Shown here in pieces: positions 1 through 5,245 of a stretch of DNA of 5,245 nt. The notes under the pieces are model-generated. The model worked only from the letters and a program-made list of their open reading frames with translations, was not told where the DNA came from and made no database searches. A program made the position numbers and the translations under genes. The stretch spans positions 1 to 5,245 of the forward strand of contig JABJEE010000149.1 of NCBI GenBank assembly GCA_018665005.1, read 5' to 3'. The stretch is from Flavobacteriales bacterium. Lineage in GTDB: Bacteria > Bacteroidota > Bacteroidia > Flavobacteriales_D > Crocinitomicaceae. Within the stretch, counting starts at the first letter, position 1; each line of letters starts with the position of its first letter.

Positions 1-57
1 AGAAGCTGTATTCATTGCGGGTGCCGATCGTCCTTCTACTTTTTTAAACTTAGACAT
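1..57 (-). CDS. exbD: ExbD/TolR-family biopolymer transport protein, second copy (5' end only)
   Basis: Only the first 19 codons are inside the window; the gene runs off the left edge. The peptide reads MSKFKKVEGRSAPAMNTAS, the short basic cytoplasmic N-terminus followed by the 'P-A-x-N-T-A-S' stretch that precedes the single membrane helix in the second ExbD of Bacteroidota exb operons. The Asp-bearing helix itself is beyond the edge. The ATG lies 3 bases after the stop of the preceding exbD, so the two are almost certainly translated from one mRNA. By family, ExbD is an inner-membrane, proton-motive-force-harvesting partner of ExbB. The assignment rests on the N-terminal motif and operon position. 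Confidence 0.8.
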   Translation of the reverse strand, partial: MSKFKKVEGRSAPAMNTAS

Positions 58-60
58 GGT

Positions 61-825
61 TTAGTTTTTCGGTTCTACTTCAATAATTTTACCAGGATAC
101 AACACCTTGATCAAATCAAGCTTAGGTTTGTCCTCTAAATTGTCATCCGGGTTTTGATTGTATCTGAATCTCATGTGTGTATAAGATTCATTAAATATCT
201 CCTTGCACTTTTTATTTCTTAAAACATTTAAAGCTTCCTCAATTTCATTGTGAATTTTCGTATAAATGGAATACTTGGTATCTTTTTGAACGACAATTTT
301 GATGTGTGCTTGTTTGTCTATTTCTCGTAGCTCAGTTAAACCCGTTTCTCTAGACAGCAACTGTATCGCCTCTCTTTTTTTGTTCCACTCGTCTTGAGCA
401 GATACAAGATAATCATATCTGATTTTGTCGGCGACTTCATCAATGCCTTCAATTTCCTTTTCCAATTTTACATACTCGACATCACACATTATTAAGGTTG
501 CTGTAGAGTATAACGGATAGTTGGATTTTAAATCATTCTCTTTCTCGTTGGCCGTGTAGAAATTTTGAATAAGAGCTGAGATATTATCTGGTTCAGGATA
601 ATCATCTCGCACTTTTAATTGATTCGCACTATTCGCTTCTATTTTAAGAATATTCCTTTCCTCTATCTCAATATCTTCCGGCGGATTTTCTACTTTTTTG
701 GGGATATCTCGAATATAGGCAGTATCTTTTTCCATGGTTGTCGTCACAAGGAAGAACAACAGAAGAAGAAAGGCAATGTCTGCCATTGACCCCGCATTTA
801 TTTCAGGAATATCTCTTTTAGCCAT
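61..825 (-). CDS. exbD: ExbD/TolR-family biopolymer transport protein, first copy, with internal insertion
   Basis: This is a 254-residue protein starting MAKRDIPEINAGSMADIAF. A short cytoplasmic tail is followed by one membrane helix (about residues 15-30) with Asp16 at its start. Asp16 corresponds to the proton-carrying Asp25 of E. coli ExbD. The periplasmic part opens with the usual strand (NILKIEANSANQLKVRDD, 58-75) and closes with the family's I-K-I-V-V-Q-K-D-x-x-Y-x-x-Y stretch (175-188) plus a C-terminal tail. Between them, at about 83-170, sits a mainly helical, charged insertion, making the protein far longer than the roughly 140 residues of proteobacterial ExbD. The frame is open further upstream to a TTG at 894, but that would add 23 residues that overlap the preceding gene and do not fit the family; the ATG at 825 lies 5 bases after the preceding stop. 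It is expected to work with ExbB as a motor for TonB-dependent outer-membrane transport. Confidence 0.9.
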   Translation of the reverse strand: MAKRDIPEINAGSMADIAFLLLLFFLVTTTMEKDTAYIRDIPKKVENPPEDIEIEERNILKIEANSANQLKVRDDYPEPDNISALIQNFYTANEKENDLKSNYPLYSTATLIMCDVEYVKLEKEIEGIDEVADKIRYDYLVSAQDEWNKKREAIQLLSRETGLTELREIDKQAHIKIVVQKDTKYSIYTKIHNEIEEALNVLRNKKCKEIFNESYTHMRFRYNQNPDDNLEDKPKLDLIKVLYPGKIIEVEPKN

Positions 826-830
826 AATTC

Positions 831-1313
831 TTATTTTCTGTATCGACCCATTAATGGACCCAAAACTATGGCCATAAGTCCTATAAATAGACAAATCCCA
901 ATAGTGTAAATCCCTGCCGTAGTAACAGCTATTGTGTTTGGTCCAAGATTAACCTTGTCTGGATCAAGTTGAAGACTTGCGACTGTATCTGTTGAACCAG
1001 CAAAGTATAGCACCATAAAAACCGAAGCACTAACTAGAAGCCCTAAAATGGAAAGCCCTGTCTGTTTTGGTCTGATAATCAATTGGTATATAAAAAAACC
1101 AATTACAGCTATCACGGCTGCCCCAATGAGCAGATTCACGTAGTCTAATGCTGAAAAGCTAGGAGGAGAATCCTTTACAAAAGTATCGATTACATCTAAC
1201 TTGGCACCTGATTCGGGATATTCTGCCCCTACAAGCCATACGCATAGTGAAACTCCCAAGAATCCAAGAATAAACTTGGATACGTTTAGTATTTGATTAA
1301 CATTATCTTTCAT
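831..1313 (-). CDS. conserved-type four-helix membrane protein of the exbB-exbD operon, function unknown
   Basis: This 160-residue integral membrane protein has four hydrophobic segments at about residues 11-29, 59-80, 87-105 and 130-152. The connecting loop 81-86 (RPKQTG), the N-terminus and the C-terminal tail (GRYRK) carry positive charge. The longer loops 30-58 and 106-129 are acidic. By the positive-inside rule both ends face the cytoplasm and two loops of 25-30 residues face the periplasm. I see no catalytic motif. It sits 16 bases after exbB and 5 bases before exbD, all in the same direction, so it is very likely co-expressed with the ExbB/ExbD motor. From memory, a similar small membrane gene occurs at this position in many Bacteroidota exb operons; I cannot verify this here. 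A structural or gating role in the motor is an inference from context only. Confidence 0.85.
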   Translation of the reverse strand: MKDNVNQILNVSKFILGFLGVSLCVWLVGAEYPESGAKLDVIDTFVKDSPPSFSALDYVNLLIGAAVIAVIGFFIYQLIIRPKQTGLSILGLLVSASVFMVLYFAGSTDTVASLQLDPDKVNLGPNTIAVTTAGIYTIGICLFIGLMAIVLGPLMGRYRK

Positions 1314-1329
1314 AAAGATGTAGATTAAA

Positions 1330-2169
1330 TTATTTTGTGACTTTATTAGCCAACATCATGTCTATTAATGAAATTGAAGCTTCCTCCATTTCATTAACGA
1401 TTCCATCAACTTTACTCGTAATATAATTGTAAAAAATCTGAAGAATAATTGCTGAAATCAAACCGAAAACAGTTGTTAGAAGCGATACCTGAATACCCCC
1501 TGCAACCGTAATTGGAGAAACCTGACCATCTTCAACAATTTGCTCAAATGCCTGAATCATACCGATTACTGTTCCAAGGAAACCAAGCATAGGAGACAAT
1601 GCAATAAATAACTGTAACCAAGTCATCCCTTTTTCTAATAGGCCATTTTGAACTCCACCATAAGATATAATTGACTTTTCAACTACATCCACTCCCTCAT
1701 CAGCACGAGACAAACCTTGATAATAAATTGAAGCTATTGGTCCCCTTGTATTACGAGCAACATCTAAAGCAGCTTCAACGCCTCCACTTTTTAAAGCATC
1801 TTCAATGCTTTGTTTAAATTTCTTTGTATCAATAGTAGAAAGATTAAGGTAAACTACTCTTTCTATTGACAATGCCATACCAATAATTAAACATAAAAGT
1901 ACTGGTGTCATCCACAACGGATCTCCTTGAATAAATTTCTGCTTCAATTTTTGAGAAAAAGAAAGATCTGCTTTTTTCTCCTCTTCATCTTTTGCTGCTT
2001 CTGTTTTCAAGTTTCCATCTTTTGCCGCTTCTGAAACTCCAGCATCACCTGTTGCTACTGTGTTTTCTACCCCTGCAAGACCACTTGCATCGTCTTGTGC
2101 GGAAAGGTTAAATGTGAGCCCTAAAGTCAGTACGAATAGGAAGGCGAATGATTTGATCATATTTTTCAT
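1330..2169 (-). CDS. exbB: MotA/TolQ/ExbB-family proton channel protein with signal peptide
   Basis: This 279-residue protein begins with a probable signal peptide (1-24, with cleavage after L-S-A before Gln25). A low-complexity, charged, presumably periplasmic stretch rich in Ala, Glu and Lys follows (25-80), then the ExbB/TolQ core. Membrane helices are at about 86-108, 183-208 and 222-248, with a cytoplasmic domain at 109-180. The two family signatures are clear: LGFLGTVIGMI (195-205), with Thr200 matching pore-lining Thr148 of E. coli ExbB, and LLTTVFGLISAI (230-241), with Thr233 matching Thr181. ExbB forms the oligomeric ring around ExbD through which protons drive TonB. A second in-frame ATG at 2160 (Met4) would give an almost identical signal peptide. 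It is the first gene of the operon, with a good candidate promoter 40 bases upstream. No SD sequence is apparent, as is usual in this phylum. Confidence 0.94.
   Translation of the reverse strand: MKNMIKSFAFLFVLTLGLTFNLSAQDDASGLAGVENTVATGDAGVSEAAKDGNLKTEAAKDEEEKKADLSFSQKLKQKFIQGDPLWMTPVLLCLIIGMALSIERVVYLNLSTIDTKKFKQSIEDALKSGGVEAALDVARNTRGPIASIYYQGLSRADEGVDVVEKSIISYGGVQNGLLEKGMTWLQLFIALSPMLGFLGTVIGMIQAFEQIVEDGQVSPITVAGGIQVSLLTTVFGLISAIILQIFYNYITSKVDGIVNEMEEASISLIDMMLANKVTK
1986..2033. repeat. short in-frame direct repeat, 18 bases, two copies 30 bases apart
   Basis: The stretches 1986-2003 and 2016-2033 match at 17 of 18 bases. Because their offset is 30 bases they remain in frame, and within exbB they encode the repeated peptide E-A-A-K-D in the periplasmic linker just after the signal peptide. 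It looks like a local tandem duplication in a low-complexity linker rather than a mobile or regulatory repeat. Confidence 0.7.
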
Positions 2170-2208
2170 AATTGATAAATTGATATTCTTTGTTTATTTA
2201 TTAAGTGT

Positions 2209-2238
2209 CAAAAATAATGTTTTTTTGCTTTTACGCAA
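2209..2238 (-). promoter_or_regulatory. candidate Bacteroidota-type promoter for the exbB operon
   Basis: On the minus strand a -7 element TATTTTTG (2216-2209) matches the Bacteroidota consensus TAnnTTTG exactly. A -33 TTG (2238-2236) lies 19 bases upstream of it, within the usual 17-23 base spacing. Transcription would begin near 2203, leaving a leader of about 35 bases before the exbB ATG. The region is AT-rich, so chance matches are possible, but both elements and the spacing agree and the site lies between the tRNA and the first operon gene. Confidence 0.6.
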
Positions 2239-2285
2239 TTTTTAATCAAGTAAATACGATCTTGAATGAAACTAAAAGAGATTTG

Positions 2286-2370
2286 CGGAGAGAGGGAGAT
2301 TCGAACTCCCGGTACCTCTCGGTACACATCCTTTCCAAGGATGCACGATAGACCACTCTGACACCTCTCC
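2286..2370 (-). tRNA. tRNA-Ser, anticodon GGA
   Basis: The reverse complement folds as a class II tRNA of 85 bases. The acceptor stem GGAGAGG pairs with TCTCTCC (one G-U), followed by discriminator G, the serine identity base. The anticodon stem CATCC/GGATG encloses the loop TTGGAAA, giving anticodon GGA, which reads UCC and UCU. A long variable arm has a 5-bp stem GTACC/GGTAC and a GAGA loop. The T arm is GGGAG-TTCGAAT-CTCCC. The D stem is weakly paired in the standard register. The 3' CCA is not encoded (the next bases are CAAAT), so it must be added enzymatically. The gene stands in the same direction as mgtE and the exb operon, between them. Confidence 0.96.
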
Positions 2371-2386
2371 GGCAATATTAAGTGTG

Positions 2387-2417
2387 CGAAGATAAAAATT
2401 TATCAGGAATCTCGAAA
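2387..2417 (-). promoter_or_regulatory. candidate promoter for tRNA-Ser
   Basis: The minus strand carries TATCTTCG (2394-2387), one base from the Bacteroidota -7 consensus TAnnTTTG. A TTTCG (2417-2413), close to the -33 TTTG, lies 18 bases upstream. The site falls in the 53-base gap between the mgtE stop and the tRNA 5' end, and transcription would start about 10 bases before the mature tRNA. The location is right and the elements are near-consensus, so it is a reasonable but unproven call. Confidence 0.5.
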
Positions 2418-2423
2418 CTAGTT

Positions 2424-3782
2424 TTAGCTCATTAAGCCAAAAATAAATAAGCCCAAAGAAAAATAGATAAATAAACCGACAACATCATTTAATGTAGTTA
2501 TGAATGGTCCTGTAGCCAAAGCTGGGTCAATTTTGTATTTATTGAGCACCAAAGGGATTAATGTTCCAAAAATTGCAGCAACTACTATTACGGTAAATAA
2601 TGAGATACTTACCACTAAGCCCAAATCAAAACCTCCAAAAACGGTCCCAATAAATAATATAATGAGTGAAAGTAATATTCCGTTCAAAACCCCCACAAGC
2701 GTTTCTTTCCAAATCTTTGCTAAAATCCCTCCAAGATGTTGATCACCCCTAGCAAGTGATTGAACAACAATCGCTGAAGATTGCACCCCCACATTTCCTC
2801 CCATAGCCGTAATTAGTGGGATAAAAAATGCCAATTCAGGGTGTTCAAAAATACTTACCTCAAAGCCCGCGATTACCTGGGCACCCAAAATTCCCCCTGC
2901 CAAACCGATAATTAACCAAGGCAATCGTGCTTTTGATATTTGCCATATGCTCGCATCAGACTGCATCGGGTCAGAAATACCCGTGGCTAGCTGAAAATCT
3001 TTGTCCGCCTCCTCTTTTAAATAATCCACAACATCGTCGATGGTGATTCGTCCAACAAGTTTATTTTGATAATCTACAACAGGAACAGAAACCAAATCAT
3101 ATTTCTCCATTACGCCAGAAACATGATCAGAAGGGTCGGATGTTTTAACAGAAATAATATTTTTTGAATTATATAATTCCGCAATTTTTGTCGAAGAGTT
3201 GGCAATAAGAAGTCGCTTTAAAGAAAGTACTCCAAGGAGATGTTCCCCTTCGTCAATTACAAATATATTGATCACCCGTTCCACGTCTTCAGCTTGCTTC
3301 CGAAGCTGCATGATTGCGCTGTTTACAGGCCAATTGAGCTGAACGACCAAAAACTCTTTCTGCATCATCCCTCCCGCAGTATCCTCGTCATAATTCAAAA
3401 GATCCACGATGTCTTCTGCCGCTTCATCGTCATCCATTTGAGATATGACCTCCTGAATTTTATCTTCAGAAAAATCCCCTAAAATGTCAGCAGCATCATC
3501 TGAATCTAAATTTTCAATTTGATCCGCAATTTCCTTGGTGCTTAATGAATCTATTAACCTGTCTCTATTTTCTTCTTGGAGGTCCATTAAGATATCCGCC
3601 TGAAGCTCCTCCTCTCCTAAATAATAAACATATTTAGCGTTATTATTGGAAAGTTGATCTAGAATATCGGCAATATCAGCATGATGCAATTCAAAAACAT
3701 TATCCATGATCCACTGGTTGTCCCTAACCTCTATTTTAGAGTTTAAGGCCTCAATGAATTCTTTGGTGAGTTTAAATTGCAT
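2424..3782 (-). CDS. mgtE: magnesium channel/transporter MgtE
   Basis: This 452-residue protein is essentially the same length as the structurally studied T. thermophilus MgtE (450). The order is a cytosolic superhelical N domain rich in acidic residues (about 1-135, with HHADIADILDQL at 33-44 and DSDDAADILGDF at 93-104), two CBS domains (about 140-200 and 205-262), a linker helix, then five membrane helices (about 286-450). Channel signatures are intact: PLITAMGGNVGVQSS (322-336) and the DPALATGPFITTLND stretch (419-433). Asp433 matches the pore Mg-binding Asp432 of the T. thermophilus protein. In this family, Mg2+ bound between the N and CBS domains closes the pore, so the protein senses its own cargo. 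The ATG is preceded in frame by a close TAG, fixing the start to this region. The gene follows the superoxide dismutase by 28 bases, too little for an M-box riboswitch leader, so regulation is probably at protein level or through an upstream promoter. Confidence 0.97.
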   Translation of the reverse strand: MQFKLTKEFIEALNSKIEVRDNQWIMDNVFELHHADIADILDQLSNNNAKYVYYLGEEELQADILMDLQEENRDRLIDSLSTKEIADQIENLDSDDAADILGDFSEDKIQEVISQMDDDEAAEDIVDLLNYDEDTAGGMMQKEFLVVQLNWPVNSAIMQLRKQAEDVERVINIFVIDEGEHLLGVLSLKRLLIANSSTKIAELYNSKNIISVKTSDPSDHVSGVMEKYDLVSVPVVDYQNKLVGRITIDDVVDYLKEEADKDFQLATGISDPMQSDASIWQISKARLPWLIIGLAGGILGAQVIAGFEVSIFEHPELAFFIPLITAMGGNVGVQSSAIVVQSLARGDQHLGGILAKIWKETLVGVLNGILLSLIILFIGTVFGGFDLGLVVSISLFTVIVVAAIFGTLIPLVLNKYKIDPALATGPFITTLNDVVGLFIYFSLGLFIFGLMS

Positions 3783-3810
3783 AATTATCTAATTTCTCTT
3801 ACTCCTTATT

Positions 3811-4833
3811 TTAGTCGTGACATAGTCCTTGAATCTCATGAAAAATATCGTGTACCGCTATGATTTTTTTTAGGATTACTTTGTTTTTGGCATTTTTTCG
3901 AACACTTTTATCCAAAGCGCCACATTGCTTTTCTAATCTCGAGAGTGCACCCAGGATTTCCGGACTCATTAATGGAGAAGGCACCACCGATGATTTCAAT
4001 AAAATTGCTTTTGCAAATAATTCGGAACTTCTTGTTCTCAAAGGCTTAAAGTCATTCTTTTCTGCAGGATGAAATGTTTGAGCCAAGACCTTGTGAAATT
4101 CCATTAGCGAAGGCCAATGTTCTTTTTCTATTGTAAGTAGTAATGGGTCTTTGATGGCCATGTTGTACTTTTTTGCAACAACGGACCAATCCAAAATTGA
4201 CCATATCGCCCCTAGATAATCACCTCTTTTATTCTGATATTTAAGGTAATATGCATGTTCCCATACATCTATACCTAGAATAGGAATCCCACGAACTTCA
4301 GAAACATCCATAATTGGATTGTCCTGATTTGGACTGCTGGTTACAGCCAGTTTTTTTTGTGGAGTGACTACGAGCCAAGCCCAACCCGAACCAAATCGGG
4401 TTGCAGCCGCTTTATTCAATGTAGTTTTAAGATTGTCTAAACTTCCAAACTCATTCACGATTTCTATGTAAAGTTTAGATTTAATGGTTTTAAGGACCTG
4501 CTCATCCGTAGATTTCACTTTAGAAGGATTCAACAACTCCCAAAAAAGAGTGTGATTATAATGTCCTCCTGAATTATTGCGAACAGCCTTTGATCTATAG
4601 CTGGCATAGAGCATAAGATCGATAAGCGACTTTTTTTCTAAAGATTCTGCTTTTACCGCTTTATTCAATTTATTCACATACCCTTGATGGTGTTTAGAGT
4701 GATGAATTTCCATCGTTTTTGAATCAATGACACCATAAGCATCATAAGGATGTGATAGCTCAGGTAGGCTAAATTGTTGAGCGTGTAAGCAGCTAATAAT
4801 AGCTGATAAGAATAATATTAATAATGATTTCAT
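3811..4833 (-). CDS. sod: exported Mn-type superoxide dismutase with extra C-terminal His/Cys helical domain
   Basis: This 340-residue protein converts superoxide to peroxide and oxygen. A signal sequence (1-18, likely cleaved L-H-A before Gln19; I-I-S-Cys15 could instead act as a lipobox) exports it. The SOD core covers about 20-225 and keeps all four metal ligands: His44 (MEIHHSKHH), His94 (GGHYNHTLFW), Asp189 and His193 (GIDVWEHAYYLKY). Second-shell Tyr52 is also present. The GGHxNH motif and Gln170 in NQDNP favour manganese over iron, but metal choice cannot be fixed from sequence. Ordinary SODs end near residue 225; here about 110 further residues follow, predicted mainly helical, with His239, His247, His255, Cys304, His328, His332, Cys338 and His339. 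The HDIFHEIQGLCHD end suggests metal or haem binding, but I cannot name the domain with certainty. The gene is followed by mgtE after 28 bases. Confidence 0.95.
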   Translation of the reverse strand: MKSLLILFLSAIISCLHAQQFSLPELSHPYDAYGVIDSKTMEIHHSKHHQGYVNKLNKAVKAESLEKKSLIDLMLYASYRSKAVRNNSGGHYNHTLFWELLNPSKVKSTDEQVLKTIKSKLYIEIVNEFGSLDNLKTTLNKAAATRFGSGWAWLVVTPQKKLAVTSSPNQDNPIMDVSEVRGIPILGIDVWEHAYYLKYQNKRGDYLGAIWSILDWSVVAKKYNMAIKDPLLLTIEKEHWPSLMEFHKVLAQTFHPAEKNDFKPLRTRSSELFAKAILLKSSVVPSPLMSPEILGALSRLEKQCGALDKSVRKNAKNKVILKKIIAVHDIFHEIQGLCHD

Positions 4834-4847
4834 ATGTTCAATTTCAA

Positions 4848-4855
4848 CAAAGTTA
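4848..4855 (-). promoter_or_regulatory. possible -7 promoter element for the superoxide dismutase gene
   Basis: TAACTTTG on the minus strand (4855-4848) matches the Bacteroidota -7 consensus TAnnTTTG exactly and lies in the 73-base gap before the sod ATG. There is no convincing TTG at the -33 position, only a T-run, and the leader would be only about 10 bases, so this is weak. Confidence 0.35.
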
Positions 4856-4906
4856 ATCGATAAAAGTAAAAAATACGCCTTATATTAAATTCAGATTTGC
4901 AACATT

Positions 4907-5245
4907 TTATATCCCTTGAAGATCAACCTGCCTCATCCCACAAAAGAACTTTAATACCCGCTCTCCGATTCCTGGGACTTGAACATGTATTAAATAGATG
5001 CCAGAAGCTATCGGAATATTGGCATTATTGTTTAGATTCCAATCCAAAGAGGTCACAGGACTGTCCTTATCAAATGACCTTACTAGTTTTCCACTCACAG
5101 TATATATATCAACCGTACATCGTTCTGGTAGATTCGTGATTTTTATACGGGTATCTATTCGATTCCTTTCATATTGTGAAAATGCATAGTATGGATTTGG
5201 AACAACGTTAATCATATCCAATGCCTCCTTGAGCTGATCCTCTGA
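4907..5245 (-). CDS. C-terminus of a large secreted/surface protein with a Por/type IX secretion-like tail domain (partial)
   Basis: The last 112 residues are present; the frame stays open to the right edge (S-E-D-Q-L-K-E-A-L before DMINVVPNPYYA), so the true start is outside. The leucine codon TTG at 5221 is not the start. The fragment reads as a beta-sandwich tail: the opening motif NVVPNPYYAFSQYE, strands RIKITNLPERCTVDIYTVSG and KLVRSF, then SLDWNLNN, then IPIASGIYLIHVQVPG and a closing ERVLKFF. This pattern (NP near the start, V/I-x-I-Y-x-x-x-G-x-L-V, W-D/N-L, A-S-G-x-Y-x-x-x-V) is that of C-terminal domains on Bacteroidota proteins sent through the type IX secretion system or of closely similar FlgD-like Ig folds. 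The main part of the protein is unseen, so its activity is unknown. It is upstream of and co-directional with sod, 73 bases away, with no clear terminator hairpin between. Confidence 0.8.
   Translation of the reverse strand, partial: SEDQLKEALDMINVVPNPYYAFSQYERNRIDTRIKITNLPERCTVDIYTVSGKLVRSFDKDSPVTSLDWNLNNNANIPIASGIYLIHVQVPGIGERVLKFFCGMRQVDLQGI

Noticed and set aside
826..894. Upstream extension of the first exbD to a TTG codon at 894
   Set aside because: It would overlap the preceding membrane-protein gene by more than 60 bases and add residues absent from the family; the ATG at 825 gives the expected MAKRDIPEIN N-terminus.
2227..2240. Small hairpin TTGC/GCAA next to an A/T run as a terminator
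   Set aside because: The stem is only 4 bp, and on the minus strand it is followed by A rather than T; it overlaps the exbB promoter spacer.
2060..2245. Plus-strand open frame running into the exbB upstream region
   Set aside because: It overlaps the signal-peptide region of exbB and its promoter; the translation has no recognisable domain.
2415..2424. Palindrome AAACTAGTTT as an operator
   Set aside because: Ten bases of AT-rich palindrome at a stop codon are expected by chance; no second copy or matching regulator is visible.
3802..3807. AAGGAG on the minus strand as a Shine-Dalgarno site for mgtE
   Set aside because: It is 19 bases from the ATG, too far to act, and no usable start lies at proper distance; Bacteroidota rarely rely on such sites.
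3783..3810. Magnesium (M-box) riboswitch before mgtE
   Set aside because: The 28-base gap is far too short, and the preceding sequence is coding for the SOD tail.
2500..4072. Plus-strand open frames inside mgtE (2500-2742, 3240-3482) and sod (3860-4072)
   Set aside because: They lie entirely within strongly supported genes on the other strand, are short, and look like reverse-frame shadows.
4897..5189. Two overlapping plus-strand open frames opposite the secreted-protein tail (4897-5139, 4998-5189)
   Set aside because: The minus-strand reading has a clear domain pattern; these have none.
5219..5221. TTG at 5221 as the start of a 104-residue protein
   Set aside because: The frame stays open to the window edge and the domain is a C-terminal tail, so this is an internal leucine codon.

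Overview
The window reads as an AT-rich chromosomal segment from a member of the Bacteroidota (Flavobacteriia, Cytophagia or a relative; I cannot fix the order). The evidence is an exbB / small membrane protein / exbD / exbD operon of the Bacteroidota type, the C-terminus of a protein with a Por/type IX secretion-like tail, promoters of the TTG-N19-TAnnTTTG form, and the absence of well-placed Shine-Dalgarno sequences. All supported genes lie on the minus strand, so transcription runs from right to left. The plus-strand open frames look like shadows. No intergenic gap exceeds 300 bases.

In the direction of transcription, 5245-4907 is the last 112 residues of a protein that begins outside the window and ends in a beta-sandwich C-terminal domain. 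After 73 bases comes a secreted Mn-type superoxide dismutase (4833-3811) with an extra C-terminal helical domain of about 110 residues rich in His and Cys. The magnesium channel gene mgtE (3782-2424) starts 28 bases further on and is probably co-transcribed with it at least in part. A tRNA-Ser(GGA) gene (2370-2286) follows, with its own candidate promoter in the 53-base gap.

The left half is a compact ExbB/ExbD operon behind a good Bacteroidota-type promoter (2238-2209). It holds exbB with a signal peptide and a low-complexity periplasmic linker (2169-1330), a four-helix membrane protein of unknown function (1313-831), a long ExbD with an internal insertion (825-61), and the first 19 codons of a second ExbD (57-1, cut by the window edge). 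Gaps between these genes are 16, 5 and 3 bases. Together they would form a proton-driven inner-membrane motor, most likely powering TonB-dependent transport through the outer membrane. The unknown membrane protein is probably an accessory subunit.

There is no mobile element, CRISPR array or obvious defence system. The items most worth a second look are the SOD fusion domain, the unknown membrane protein inside the exb operon, and the insertion in the first ExbD.
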